Below the pieces are notes generated by a model. It was not told the DNA's origin, made no database searches, and saw nothing but the letters and a program-made list of their open reading frames with translations. Positions 45,247 to 55,920 of a DNA stretch of 64,000 nucleotides are shown piece after piece (positions within the stretch are counted from its first letter, which is position 1; the number at the start of each line of letters is the position of its first letter). A program made the translations under genes and the position numbers. The stretch covers positions 6,300,871-6,364,870 of the forward strand of contig JAJEKV010000010.1 in the NCBI GenBank assembly GCA_021234155.1, read 5' to 3'. This stretch comes from Isoetes taiwanensis. Its lineage: Eukaryota > Streptophyta > Lycopodiopsida > Isoetales > Isoetaceae.

Positions 45247-47157
45247 CCCGTATCCTGACCAGATCATACACGCTCGGCAACAGTAGAAAGCATTAGATTG
45301 TCCTCAGCGTCATAAAGGAAACAGGGCTCCCTCGGATAAGTGGAAGACCTTCGAGAAACTCTGCAGATATGTTCTTCTGGAAGGCCAGGAAGATGATGAG
45401 GGAGAGGATGAAGAGAACACCAAGAAAGGGCAGGGAATCTCTATCAGACCAATATGACCTCCTTCTTAGCACTGAGGCGGTCTGGGAGAAATGGACTGAG
45501 ATATGGGCTCTATAGACAAGAGGCAAGCTTAAGGACAACAATGGAGAATTGCCAACCAGGCCGGACCCAAAGTTGTTCGACAAGCAATTCATGAAAAGGA
45601 TACAGGGCCTGACGGACAAGGAAACGCTTGATCTACAGGGCAGAATCCTGGATGGAACAATCCTGCTAAGGAAAAGTAGAAGTTCAAAAATGTGAGACGC
45701 AAAGGATTACGCCACAATCCTAAAGAGACGGCGTGCCACTACTACAGAACGGGCTATTAGCGACGTCGTTAGCGACGTCACACTGACGTATTAGAGACGT
45801 CAGACGTCACATGAGGACGTCTTGCAAATGTTGCACGGACATTGCAAATGACGTCGCCTAGGATTCGTCGCAGGGCGACGTCACGTCGCAGGTGAAATGT
45901 CATGTTTGCGACGTCCGGGACGTCGCTGTGACGTTGTTAATACCTCGCTAGGACGTTCTAATCTCCTTCTATTTACGTTACCCATGAAACATTGTTTTCG
46001 ACGTGCGTGCAACATATTTGCAACGGCCAGAATGTCCTTCACACGTCGTCGTTGAAAGAAGGCATCACAGAGTTCTGCAATGTTGCCTCCAATGCATGCC
46101 ATGACTTTGATTATTATAAGGAGAAGGCTGCGCTTGATGAGGAAGACATGAAGGAGTTGAACCGTCTATGTCAACCTTACATCAACACCAAGCTAAAGCG
46201 TAACGTCAAAACCCTCCCTTCCCTGAACGTGCTATGGCAATTCTGAAGAGGAAGCTTGGATTCGGGGTGGTCCCATTTAAGACCGATGATAGCTCCCCTC
46301 CATTCCTGGTAACCTTGGGACACAAGGGGTTTGGTGGTCTGGAACTGGCACCTGGGCCTGTGGCACTATTTGCCACATGAATACGATCGAAGACCCTATC
46401 CTATTTTATGAAAAAGCTGACATTGAGCAGTGGTACAAGACGTGTCTGGACATGACCGAGCTGGATACTTTCAGTTTCCTTATCTTTTGCATGCCGGGCA
46501 ATCAGACAACTGCTGTGTCACAATGGGCAGCTGATATTAACTTCACCAACAAGATCTTGTATTCCATATACGAACTGGAACATGAGTGTAGACTTGGCCT
46601 GCCGAAGGCACCAAGTTTTGCCAATATAGTTTTGGTTTTGGTTTCAAGATCGGCTGCAGACCTAGACAAGTGGTGGTCTAGCGAACACCACTATCTCGAC
46701 AAGTTCATGATTTCTCAAGAGCAGATGGAACCCTGGAAGGGCGGCAGATTTATGGAGGATGTGCCATTGATGGACAAAGTCAGCACTGATGGTGCGACAG
46801 GTCCAATACATAGAATTCCTATCCGGCCAAGAGTTATCAAGTACTTCATAACCAGCTTGGTCGAGGAAGATCATATTGTATGCGAGTGGTACATGAATGG
46901 CCTGTTCTCTCAGGGGGCTATGCTACAGGAATGAAACCAATATCCGTGGTTGGAAATAAGGACATGGTTGAAACCATTCGGTCATACCTGAACCTGCTTC
47001 ATGAGCATTTCAAAGGGAGGAAGACAAATGGAAGCAGTAAGGACGATGATGACGAAGACAAACCTGACAGCCAGGGAGAGAAAGATGACGGAGACGAGAA
47101 TGTCCAAGGTTTAGACGAGGATGCTGCGGAACAAATTCTGGAGAATCTGAGATTGAG
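45247..47157 (+). pseudogene. Middle exon(s): methyltransferase-like region, interrupted by a CACTA end
   Basis: After ATGCAG the frame reads SPYPDQIIHARQQ, SDKWKTFEKLCRYVLLEGQE, STEAVWEKWTEIWAL, LTDKETLDLQGRILDGT and DAKDYATILKRRRA. There the CACTA-type sequence begins (45737). It resumes at about 45992 (FCNVASNACHDFDYYKEKAA), then FGVVPFKTDDSSPPF, FYEKADIEQWYKTCLDMTEL, VLVSRSAADLDKWWSSEHHY, VEEDHIVCEWYMNGLFSQGA, VVGNKDMVETIRSYL and a Lys/Asp/Glu-rich linker. It ends at GAG/GTGAGT (47157/47158). The part around IVCEWYMNGLFSQGAML aligns with the relic at 20.5-20.6 kb and resembles a SAM-methyltransferase-like fold; no catalytic motif is certain. Several frameshifts are present. Confidence 0.5.
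45737..45991 (+). mobile_element. CACTA (En/Spm) element end with GACGTC-rich subterminal repeats
   Basis: CACTACTACAGAACGGGC (45737) is a classical plant CACTA terminus and is followed by TATTAGCGACGTC and many GACGTC or GCGACGT words to about 45950, as in subterminal transposase-binding repeats of this superfamily. It interrupts the coding sequence. The opposite terminus was not found and the right limit is estimated from where coding resumes. Confidence 0.65.
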
Positions 47158-47287
47158 GTGAGTTCACTTTGCTCTCGGAGTGTGTCTCGACTCGCGAGTC
47201 GAGAAACCTCCGAGTCTTTAACTTTTTCCTTTCTCGACTCGTGAGTCGAGAAAGTCGTTTCTTATCTGACGTCTTTCATCATTCCAG
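47158..47287 (+). other. Intron 2 (130 bp) carrying two palindromes
   Basis: GTGAGT … TTCCAG. Joining the flanks keeps the frame: ENLRLR then DIDRNQSGSLTIS. Palindromes start at 47185 (exact core, with outer CGGAG … CTCCG pairing) and 47232 (one C to T). Together they make up a third of the intron. Confidence 0.7.
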
Positions 47288-48144
47288 GGACATCGACCGC
47301 AACCAATCCGGATCATTGACAATATCACAGGGATCTGCTGGCGGTTCATGTCATGAGGAGGATATTGCATCCAAAAAAGGCAGTCAAGAGCAAGACAGTG
47401 CGGACAGCAAGAAAGGAGATGAAAAAATAATGATCCCGCATATGGATCCCGATCAAGAGGAAATCTGGTCAGAGCCAAACTCTAACTGGGATCTAGCGGG
47501 TTTCATCAAGCTTGTAATATTTGACGTCAATGGAGTATTAGCTGCAGTATACCACGATAAAGACGTCCCTGAGCTTAACACCTCGCAGATGCCGACAAAA
47601 GTGGGGTCTAAAATCATGTATCCTCGGCCTAAAGCAAAGGAGATTATTGATTGGTGCCTGGAATGGGGATTCGAAGTGGCCATATGGTCTTGTATGGCAA
47701 AGAAAAATATTATCAATGTCCTTGGTGTTCTCGGCCTTCCAGTTTTGAAGTTCAAGTTTGTTTGGGGAAACGAAAGGGTCGAGCATGTGTGACCTCGATC
47801 CAGCCATCACAAAGGGGAAGCCTATTATGGTGAAAAGGCTGGACAGGGTTTATAAAACATACCAGGACTTTAACAAACACAACACGCTGATCATAGACGA
47901 CTCCGCCTACAAGTGCTATCATAACTCGCACAATACAATCATTGCCAAGAGTTATCGACCAGAAGAGTATGAAACGGATAGGTGGTTGTCTTTCAATCTC
48001 GTTCCTGTGTTGGCGGAATCCCGGTTTGCCATACTTGTGGCCGATGTGATTAGGAACTATCTGAACCTCAAGGAGGTCGATCCAGAGAGCAGCGCGATCA
48101 TGAAAGCTATGGACGACAAATATTATGGTGATCAAGAAGAGTGA
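47288..48144 (+). pseudogene. FCP1/NIF-like (HAD) phosphatase domain, C-terminal exon
   Basis: After a Ser/Lys/Asp-rich linker the domain begins KLVIFDVNGVLAAVY (about 47510), where DxDxT of FCP1-type phosphatases is replaced by DVNGV. It goes on with KIMYPRPKAKEIIDWCLEWG, FEVAIWSCMAKKNI and KFKFVWGNERVEHV. A frameshift lies at about 47785. The rest reads DLDPAITKGKPIMVKRLDRV, NTLIIDDSAYKCYHN, AKSYRPEEYE and a helical end to the stop at 48142. Plant proteins of this class often have D-x-N in motif I. Family members dephosphorylate proteins, classically RNA polymerase II CTD; activity here is doubtful given the motif and the shift. It shares a transcript with the methyltransferase-like part if intron 2 is real. 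Confidence 0.7.
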
Positions 48145-48249
48145 CCTCTGCTTTCAGATAGTCGAGTTGTGTAAATCTTGTAAAGAAACGTGAAGAAATG
48201 TACTATATTTTGTAATGAATATACTTGTACATTGAGTTTTCGCTGGCTT

Positions 48250-48520
48250 TCTCGACTCGCGAGTCGTGAAAGGCATGCTTGTCCTATTGATGAAACCATT
48301 TGTATGCTTGTTTGTGTGACTGGATGCAGCCATATTCTATAATGATAATGGTTGTACATTGGGTTTCCTGAGCCTTTCTCGACTCGCGAGTCGAGAAAGG
48401 CACTGCTTGTCTCGTTGACGAGACCATTTGTATGCTTCCGTGTGTGATTGGATACAACCATATTCTAATGAGAATGGTTGTACTTTGACTTTTCCGGGCC
48501 TTTCTCGTGCGAGTCGAGAA
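48250..48520. repeat. Three ~127-bp tandem units each led by a palindrome
   Basis: Palindromes start at 48250, 48377 and 48503 (the last lacks three bases). Each is followed by GGCA-GCTTGTC-like DNA, CATTTGTATGCTT, GTGTGA-TGGAT-CA-CCATATTCTA and AATGGTTGTAC. The middle copy extends to a perfect 30-bp palindrome (48372-48401). They lie in what would be the 3' UTR or downstream region of the phosphatase-like gene. Confidence 0.9.
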
Positions 48521-48665
48521 TGGCACTACTTGCCACGTGATTGGTTGCAGTTATATGGAATGAATGTTCTCCATTGTATTTTGAATTCACCATTCTTTTT
48601 TCCGTTTTGACTAATAGCACCGTAATTGTTAATCATAGACTCTCCTTGCTCCAGGTGGGTGGTTC

Positions 48666-49098
48666 AGGCACAGATCCCGCACCAGCACAGATCCCGTTCA
48701 GGCATCACAGAGACCGCTCCAGGCGGCACAGATCCCGCTCAAGGCGGCAGAGATACCGTTCTGGCACAGATCCCGCTCACGCTACACTCTTACCCGGCCT
48801 TTGGGATAAGGTTGCCCGTGAATGCAGACGCTATGCACACGCTCGGGATAAAGAAGAGGGGAAGAAATTTGAGACAGTCCAGAAAGCTCAAAGCGTCTTG
48901 CAAGCATTGCATAACATCCACGGAGGTTGGGGAAGGAGCATAATTTCGATGAAAAGCTGCGGGAGGAGACTGGAGAAGTCGGGTGGACAGGTCAGTCGGT
49001 GGCTCCCGAGGCACCTCCTCGTGAGGCATTCCACACTCTTCAGGTTGCCCCCAAGGCTTAGAGACGGCATGAAGAAGCCCCGCAAGTTAACCCCCTAA
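48666..49098 (+). pseudogene. Unidentified 3' exon: minisatellite-coded Arg/Ser tract and charged tail
   Basis: A minisatellite of CAGATCCCGCTC-like units (48666-48783) encodes DRSRRHRSRSRR-type sequence. It is followed by LWDKVARECRRYAHARDKEE, GKKFETVQKAQSVLQALHNI and, after a shift, DEKLREETGEVGWTGQSVAP, REAFHTLQVAPKA and QVNPLRWTTYHDDVTIVTAR. The last part is repeated at 50.88 and 52.84 kb. Family unknown. It may be the 3' end of a retrogene or element whose tail became the tandem unit. Confidence 0.35.
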
Positions 49099-52000
49099 GG
49101 TGGACCACCTACCACGATGATGTAACTATAGTGACAGCAAGACTGCCATGGTCTCTGCGTCCGATGTAAAATACATTGTACCTATTCAATTTATTAATAA
49201 AAATTCTTTTTCAACTAGAACTTTGGTTTCAATCTGTGATGAATTTCCTTTGTTTGAGGTGTATTGTTCTTGTTCTCGACTCGCTATCCGAGAAAACTGG
49301 GAGAAAGCTCGAACCACACTAAGAGACAAATATTCGAATTATGGACAGTTTTCGAGTCGGAGTTCTCAAGCAGGGTTCCGAAAAAAGTGGGAATGGAATG
49401 AGACCCACTTTAATTAAATACGACTTTAGAATGATATTAGCTAAACTAGCTCAACATTCATTTAAAAAGTTTTTATAGTTTAGCTAAACAGTACAAAGGT
49501 TCACTCTCTTATTTTCTAGCATTTGGCTAACCAGACCGACGGTTGGTGTGGGCGCGAAAAAAGTTATGCTAAAATCATTATTTTTTCCATATACTGTAGC
49601 CAATATTTTTTGAAAACGTGCTAAAAAATCGTCAAATAGCTAAGTTTAGCCCCTAAATTATTCCACGCTGGCCTACACTCCATCGCCTGCTTAAAGCTGG
49701 GAAACCCGAGAGAGCAAGATGCTCTATTTGCAGAAAGCCAAGGCAGAAAATTAGAGGGCTGGAAAGAAAACGTCGATCCACGCTGAAATCCGGCCTGTTT
49801 AAGAGAGAAGGCTAACAAGGGAACCCTAAAAAAATGCGAAAAGCATAAGGAGAGCCAGACCGGAAACAGCCAGGGTTTGCCATTTCATTTCCGACATTGC
49901 ATCGGCTGATAGCCGGCTTTTTTTAGTAAGATTCGTCATTTTTAGCCCATCCTGGAGGCACGCCAAGCGTGTCTAACTAGCCTATTTGCCATCTTTTGTT
50001 TTGGGATGCATTTTTAAGTTTTTTAGCTTATTTCTAGAACTTTCTATATTGGAGACCGTGGATTGATCATAACCACTGGATATACCATTCCAAATTCATC
50101 GGCAAATCTTAACCGTTGGGATTCCATCCTCCAAAGATTATCCAAGGGAGAAATAAACTATCTTTTCTAAAATTTCGAGGTAAAGCAGCCTTGCATTAGA
50201 TTGTATCTTCTTAATTCTTATAGATTGGTGTATTAGTATCAAGTATCAAGATTGGTTTATTGTTTGTAAAACATTGCTTGGCTTGAAGTGGAATCATTTC
50301 TTCAATTTATTAAGCGTTTGCCCTTTAGGCATTTCTCATTTGGGTGCATTTGGAAAGTGTGAATATTCTTACATATTTAACTTCTTATTGAGAATCTCAC
50401 TTTACATGTCACCTTCTATATTGTAGGTGTAATGCAAATCACATGGTGCTATTATATGAGAAGACATATGCGAGCACGCTATCTACTTTGGACAGCTGAG
50501 AGATTGCATCTGATGAGTGCATCAATCTAAATAGGAAACGTGGGAGTTCTTGGGGTAAAAGGTGGAGAAGGAACTTCATAATTTTTATATGATATCAAAT
50601 TTTATGAAACTCAATTTTACAGGATATATGTAAAACGTTTTCTATCATAACTGAAATATGATTTATACTATTTCTACTATGCAAGATTTCTTTTCATTAT
50701 TATGATAACATGCTATATTGTGAAATATTACCTATTCTTAAAGTAATATGATATTAGATTTTTGTATGAATTACATAAAATGTGAGAAGTTGAATATGCT
50801 ACTAAAAGCATGCAATGTATTTTTTTTCCCAAACATAAGACATAATCCCAATTTAATTGAATGATGGTTATATTCGATAAAAAGCTGCGGGAGGAGACTG
50901 GAGAAGTCGGGTGGACAGGTCAGTCGGTGGCTCCCGAGGCACCTCCTCGTGAGGCATTCCACACTCTTCAGGTTGCCCCCAAGGCTTAGAGACGGCATGA
51001 AGAAGCCCCGCAAGTTAACCCCCTAAGGTGGACCACCTACCACGATGATGTAACTATAGTGACAGTAAGACTGCCATGGTCTCTGCGTCCGATGTAAAAT
51101 ACATTGTACCTATTCAATTTATTAATAAAAATTCTTTTTCAACTAGAACTTTGGTTTCAATCTGTGATGAATTTCCTTTGTTTGAGGTGTATTGTTCTTG
51201 TTCTCGACTCGCTATCCGAGAAAACTGGGAGAAAGCTCGAACCACACTAAGAGACAAATATTCGAATTATGGACAGTTTTCGAGTCGGAGTTCTCAAGCA
51301 GGGTTCCGAAAAAAGTGGGAATGGAATGAGACCCACTTTAATTAAATACGACTTTAGAATGATATTAGCTAAACTAGCTCAACATTCATTTAAAAAGTTT
51401 TTATAGTTTAGCTAAACAGTACAAAGGTTCACTCTCTTATTTTCTAGCATTTGGCTAACCAGACCGACGGTTGGTGTGGGCGCGAAAAAAGTTATGCTAA
51501 AATCATTATTTTTTCCATATACTGTAGCCAATATTTTTTGAAAACGTGCTAAAAAATCGTCAAATAGCTAAGTTTAGCCCCTAAATTATTCCACGCTGGC
51601 CTACACTCCATCGCCTGCTTAAAGCTGGGAAACCCGAGAGAGCAAGATGCTCTATTTGCAGAAAGCCAAGGCAGAAAATTAGAGGGCTGGAAAGAAAACG
51701 TCGATCCACGCTGAAATCCGGCCTGTTTAAGAGAGAAGGCTAACAAGGGAACCCTAAAAGAAATAGCAGATATTGAAAGAATAAGCAAATGCGAAAAGCA
51801 TAAGGAGAGCCAGACCGGAAACAGCGAGGGTTTGCCATTTCATTTCCGACATTGCATCGGCTGATAGCCGGCTTTTTTTAGTAAGATTCGTCATTTTTAG
51901 CCCATCCTGGAGGCACGCCAAGCGTGTCTAACTAGCCTATTTGTCATCTTTTGTTTGGGATGCATTTTTAAGTTTTTTAGCTTATTTCTAGAACTGTCTA

Positions 52001-53386
52001 TATTGGAGACCGTGGATTGATCATAACCACTGGATATACCATTCCAAATTCATCAGCAAATCTTAACCGTTGGGATTCCATCCTCCAAAGATTATCCAAG
52101 GGAGAAATAAACTATCTTTTCTAAAATTTCGAGGTAAAGCAGCCTTGCATTAGATTGTATCTTCTTAATTCTTATAGATTGGTGTATTAGTATCAAGTTT
52201 CAAGATTGGTTTATTGTTTGTAAAACATTGCTTGGCTTGAAGTGGAATCATTTCTTCAATTTATTAAGCGTTTGCCCTTTAGGCATTTCTCATTTGGGTG
52301 CATTTGGAAAGTGTGAATATTCTTACATATTTAACTTCTTATTGAGAATCTCACTTTACATGTCACCTTCTATATTGTAGGTGTAATGCAAATCACATGG
52401 TGCTATTATATGAGAAGACATATGCGAGCACACTATCTACTTTGGACAGCTGAGAGATTGCATCTGATGAGTGCATCAATCTAAATAGGAAACGTGGGAG
52501 TTCTTGGGGTAAAAGGTGGAGAAGGAACTTCATAATTTTTATATGATATCAAATTTTATGAAACTCAATTTTACAGGATATATGTAAAACGTTTTCTATC
52601 ATAACTGAAATATGATTTATACTATTTCTACTATGCAAGATTTCTTTTCATTATTATGATAACATGCTATATTGTGAAATATTACCTATTCTTAAAGTAA
52701 TATGATATTAGATTTTTGTACGAATTACATAAAATATGAGAAGTTGAATATGCTACTAAAAACATGCAATGTATTTTTTTTCCCAAAATTAAGACATAAT
52801 CCCAATTTAATTGAATGATGGTTATATTCGATAAAAAGCTGCGGGAGGAGACTGGAGAAGTCGGGTGGACAGGTCAGTCGGTGGCTCCCGAGGCACCTCC
52901 TCGTGAGGCATTCCACACTCTTCAGGTTGCCCCCAAGGCTTACAGACGGCATGAAGAAGCCCCGCAAGTTAATCCCCTAAGGTGGACCACCTACCACGAT
53001 GATGTAACTATAGTGACAGCAAGACCGCCATGGTCTCTGCGTCCGATGTAAAATACATTATACCTATTCAATTTATTAATAAAAATTGTTTCCGAAAAAA
53101 GTGGGAATGGAATGAGACCCACTTTAATTAAATACGACTTTAGAATGATATTAGCTAAACTAGCTCAACATTCATTTAAAAAGTTTTTATAGTTTAGCTA
53201 AACAGTACAAAGGTTCACTCTCTTATTTTCTAGCATTTGGCTAACCAGACCAAGGGTTGGTGTGGGCGCGAAAAAAGTTAAGCTAAAATCATTATTTTTT
53301 CCATATACTGTAGCCAATATTTTTTGAAAACGTGCTAAAAAATCGTCAAATAGCTAAGTTTGGCCCCTAAATTATTCCATGCTTCA
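48945..53386. repeat. 1.93-1.95 kb tandem repeat, 2.3 units
   Basis: Unit 1 is 48945-50872 (1928 bp), unit 2 is 50873-52826 (1954 bp) and unit 3 is 52827 to about 53386. Units 1 and 2 are nearly identical; unit 2 carries a 26-bp insertion near 51759. Unit 3 lacks the portion equivalent to about 49207-49376 and is cut where the copia piece begins. Each full unit contains the charged coding tail, a worn palindrome (49274 and 51202), a TTAGCTAAA repeat and about 1 kb of AT-rich DNA. The near identity shows recent amplification. Confidence 0.92.
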
Positions 53387-53434
53387 AATACCTAAGAATT
53401 CATCAGCCACCCAGTGTGCCTAAACTAGATTGTT
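53387..53434 (-). pseudogene. Ty1/copia RT piece, distal side of LINE 3
   Basis: On the minus strand this short piece continues the copia RT end from across LINE 3: after SRYLNNLV comes AHWVADEFLGI, the HWxAxKRxLRYL segment of copia pol. It carries the left copy of the LINE 3 target duplication CTAGATTGTT (53425-53434). Confidence 0.65.
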
Positions 53435-55678
53435 TTTTTTTTTTGAAGAACTGTGTCATCAATATATTAAAAGAATGGTAATGTTACAAAGCAAGTGAGG
53501 AGGAAGGAGAACTGCCCCAAAGAGACAGCGATACCTCGACACTCCACAACAAACTCACAGAAAAACTGCAACTCTACTGCTGTACAAACCGACCATCACC
53601 ATCTACAACACCCAAGAAGTCCCGCCAAATGGCAAAATTCCGCTCTACTAATCCCGGGAACACCAGAAAGATTTGAAATAGCTTGTACCTGAGTCGAGGA
53701 ATCGAGAGGGCGCAGTCTGAATCCCCCGAAAGATCCACAACCGCCCGTTCCAAATCAGCCACACCAACCAAGCCACGCCACGACAGTGCAAGGCTTCTTT
53801 GCCGCAAGAGCGGCCAAGCACCGGGATACACATGAAGCGAAGAATCGCCGGCTAGTCAATCTCACCAAAAAGCGGCCCTAACCCAATCCCGGCAGCCCGC
53901 AAGTGAGGGCATAAAACCGCATAATCTTTGCACGCCTCCACGATGAAGACCACAACAAGGGCGAGAGGGCTCACACCGCCTAAACCCGACTCACAAGGGC
54001 ATTCACCCCCGATACGGCGGTGCACCACCGCCACGTAAGCACCCTAACCTTCTGGGGGGGAAGTGAGCTCCATGTCCACGCCCAAACCGAAGCCATCGAG
54101 AACCCGGAAGCTGCAGAGACCACTTGCCTAAAGGGGGCAGTGTTTCATGAATAGCCAGCACCCGGTAATAAGACTGCACAAAACAAGAAGATACAACATC
54201 CAGATGAACCTTCCAAACCTGCACCACCACATCATCCTGAGGGACTATAGGTATACGTAGCGGAATACTCACCACTTGTTCCCAGATAGCTCGGTCACTG
54301 CCCCTCAGGCGAAAGCAAGCTCGAAAGAACTCCCACGAAGCTAGCTGACCACCCCAATACCAATCCTCCAAGGTGAGCACAGTCGCTCGCCTCCAACGAA
54401 CCTCCAAGGTCCAGAGCATGCACGTGGCGACCAAGGGCAAGTGCACAGGGGGTAGAGGAATCCACAAGAAAGGAGAAGAGTGATGATAAACTGAGGCATA
54501 ATCTAGCTGGAAGAGCATACGCACATGATCCCAAGCCCGCAACACCCCCGTGAGAAAAGGGGATGCATGTGGGAAAGGCCGGAGACCATACAACAGTGCC
54601 CAGGGCAACTCCACATGCACAGACGGCTTCCCAAATGCCACACAATGGCGAAGAGATCGCAACAACAAATAACAAGACCAGAGAAGATGCTCCATCCTGC
54701 AGAATGCTCCAAACAAACTTGGAGACCAACACCTTACTATGCAGTGCCAAATCCAGAATGGCCAAGCCCCCATCCTCCCGGGGGCGGAGATACTTCCACC
54801 AAGCCACTTTAACAACCGCCCTTTCATCATCCCCGCCCCACACAAAATTTCGAACAATCTTATCCAAAGCCTGTATCTTAGGAGCTAACATCGCAGATGC
54901 TGTATACATATGAGTGCTGTAAAGTACTAACTTGGCAATAGTGATCCTACCTGCCATGGACAACTTGTTACCCTTCCACCAATTGCAGTGTTTCTGCAAC
55001 CCCTGCAAAATCTCATTCCACACCCTCCCCATGGAAACATCCCCTCCAAAGGGAATACCCAACAGCTTAGTACACACATTACCTGGAAGCACCTTCCAAG
55101 GGAATAGAGCCAAACAAGGGGGAGGCGGAGTCTGTTGGGCCCATAATGCGGAGCACTTACCCCAATTCAGAAGAATGCCCGAGGCCAAGGAGAAAGTATC
55201 CAGCAAACCCTTCACATTTCGCAAATTCCTCGCCACCAAGAAGAGGAAAGTGTCATCGGCAAACTGGTTAATAATCTGCTGGCTACCATCCTGCATCTGA
55301 AGCCCATCCACCACCCCCTCCTCCACTGCAGCAAAAAACAATTGAGACAGTGCCTACGCCACAATCGTAAACAAAAATGGTGCCAAAGGGCACCTCTGAC
55401 ACACCCCTCTGCCTAAGGAGAAAAAGGCGGAGGGTTCACCCTGGCACACCACCGTAGCCCGTGCTGACCTATGCAGCTTCATGACTGTCTCTGTAAAGCG
55501 TGGACCACAGCCCAACGCTAACATCATGGCAGATAAGAACTCCCAACGGACACTATCGTAAGCTTTAGCAAAGTCAAGCTTAAGATAGGCAATGCCTTGA
55601 CCTGTTCTCCTGGCCCAATAGAGGCCCTCATAAGCTGCGGCGACATTAGTCAAAATGTTCCTCCCAGGCTAGATTGTT
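53435..55678 (-). mobile_element. LINE 3: 5'-truncated L1-like retrotransposon, minus strand
   Basis: Read on the minus strand, the element starts at 55678 within RT. It reads NVAAAYEGLYWARRTGQGIA, YLKLDFAKAYDSVRWEF, LGRGVCQRCPLAPFLFTIVA, then after a TAG the catalytic INQFADDTFLFLVA (about 55270). LSMAGRITIAKLVLYSTHMY, FVWGGDDERAVVKVAWWKYL and a zf-RVT-like end follow. A poly(A) run (T run on plus at about 53433-53444) marks the 3' end. CTAGATTGTT flanks it at 53425-53434 and 55679-55688. It is better preserved than LINEs 1 and 2 (a 348-residue frame remains open), so it is probably the youngest. It was inserted into a copia fragment. Confidence 0.92.
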
Positions 55679-55885
55679 CAAATACCTACTCAAAAAGTTT
55701 ATGGGGGCAAATGCAATATTGGGTTTTGTGGCATTGGCAACATAAAGTAAACTTTTTCATTTGCCTTTTCTCTTCCTTAGTTCCAAGACGCACACATCTA
55801 CAAATTTTATTATTGACAACTTGAGGTGTTGGAACTGGTTTACAATCCATCATAAAAAATCTACCAAGCATCTTTCTCATATATT
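55679..55885 (-). pseudogene. Ty1/copia RT piece, proximal side of LINE 3
   Basis: The minus strand gives YMRKMLGRFFMMDCKPVPTP, then, after a shift, YVANATKPNIAFAPINFLSR, matching the end of copia RT (…FxMxxCKPVxTP… MYLxxxTRPDIAFAVxxLSR). It joins the piece at 53387-53434 once LINE 3 and one target copy are removed. No other copia part is nearby. Confidence 0.8.
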
Positions 55886-55893
55886 GTTTCTAA

Positions 55894-55920
55894 ATAAATA
55901 TTTATTTATTTATTTATTTG
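55894..55920. repeat. (TTTA)n microsatellite
   Basis: Short run of TTTA units exactly at the left edge of the gypsy element; it may reflect the junction of the truncation. Confidence 0.85.

Noticed and set aside
40855-48520. Possible CRISPR-like array made of the palindromic repeats
   Set aside because: Spacing varies from 45 bp to kilobases, spacers are partly duplicated, no cas genes are present and the context is a plant nuclear genome.
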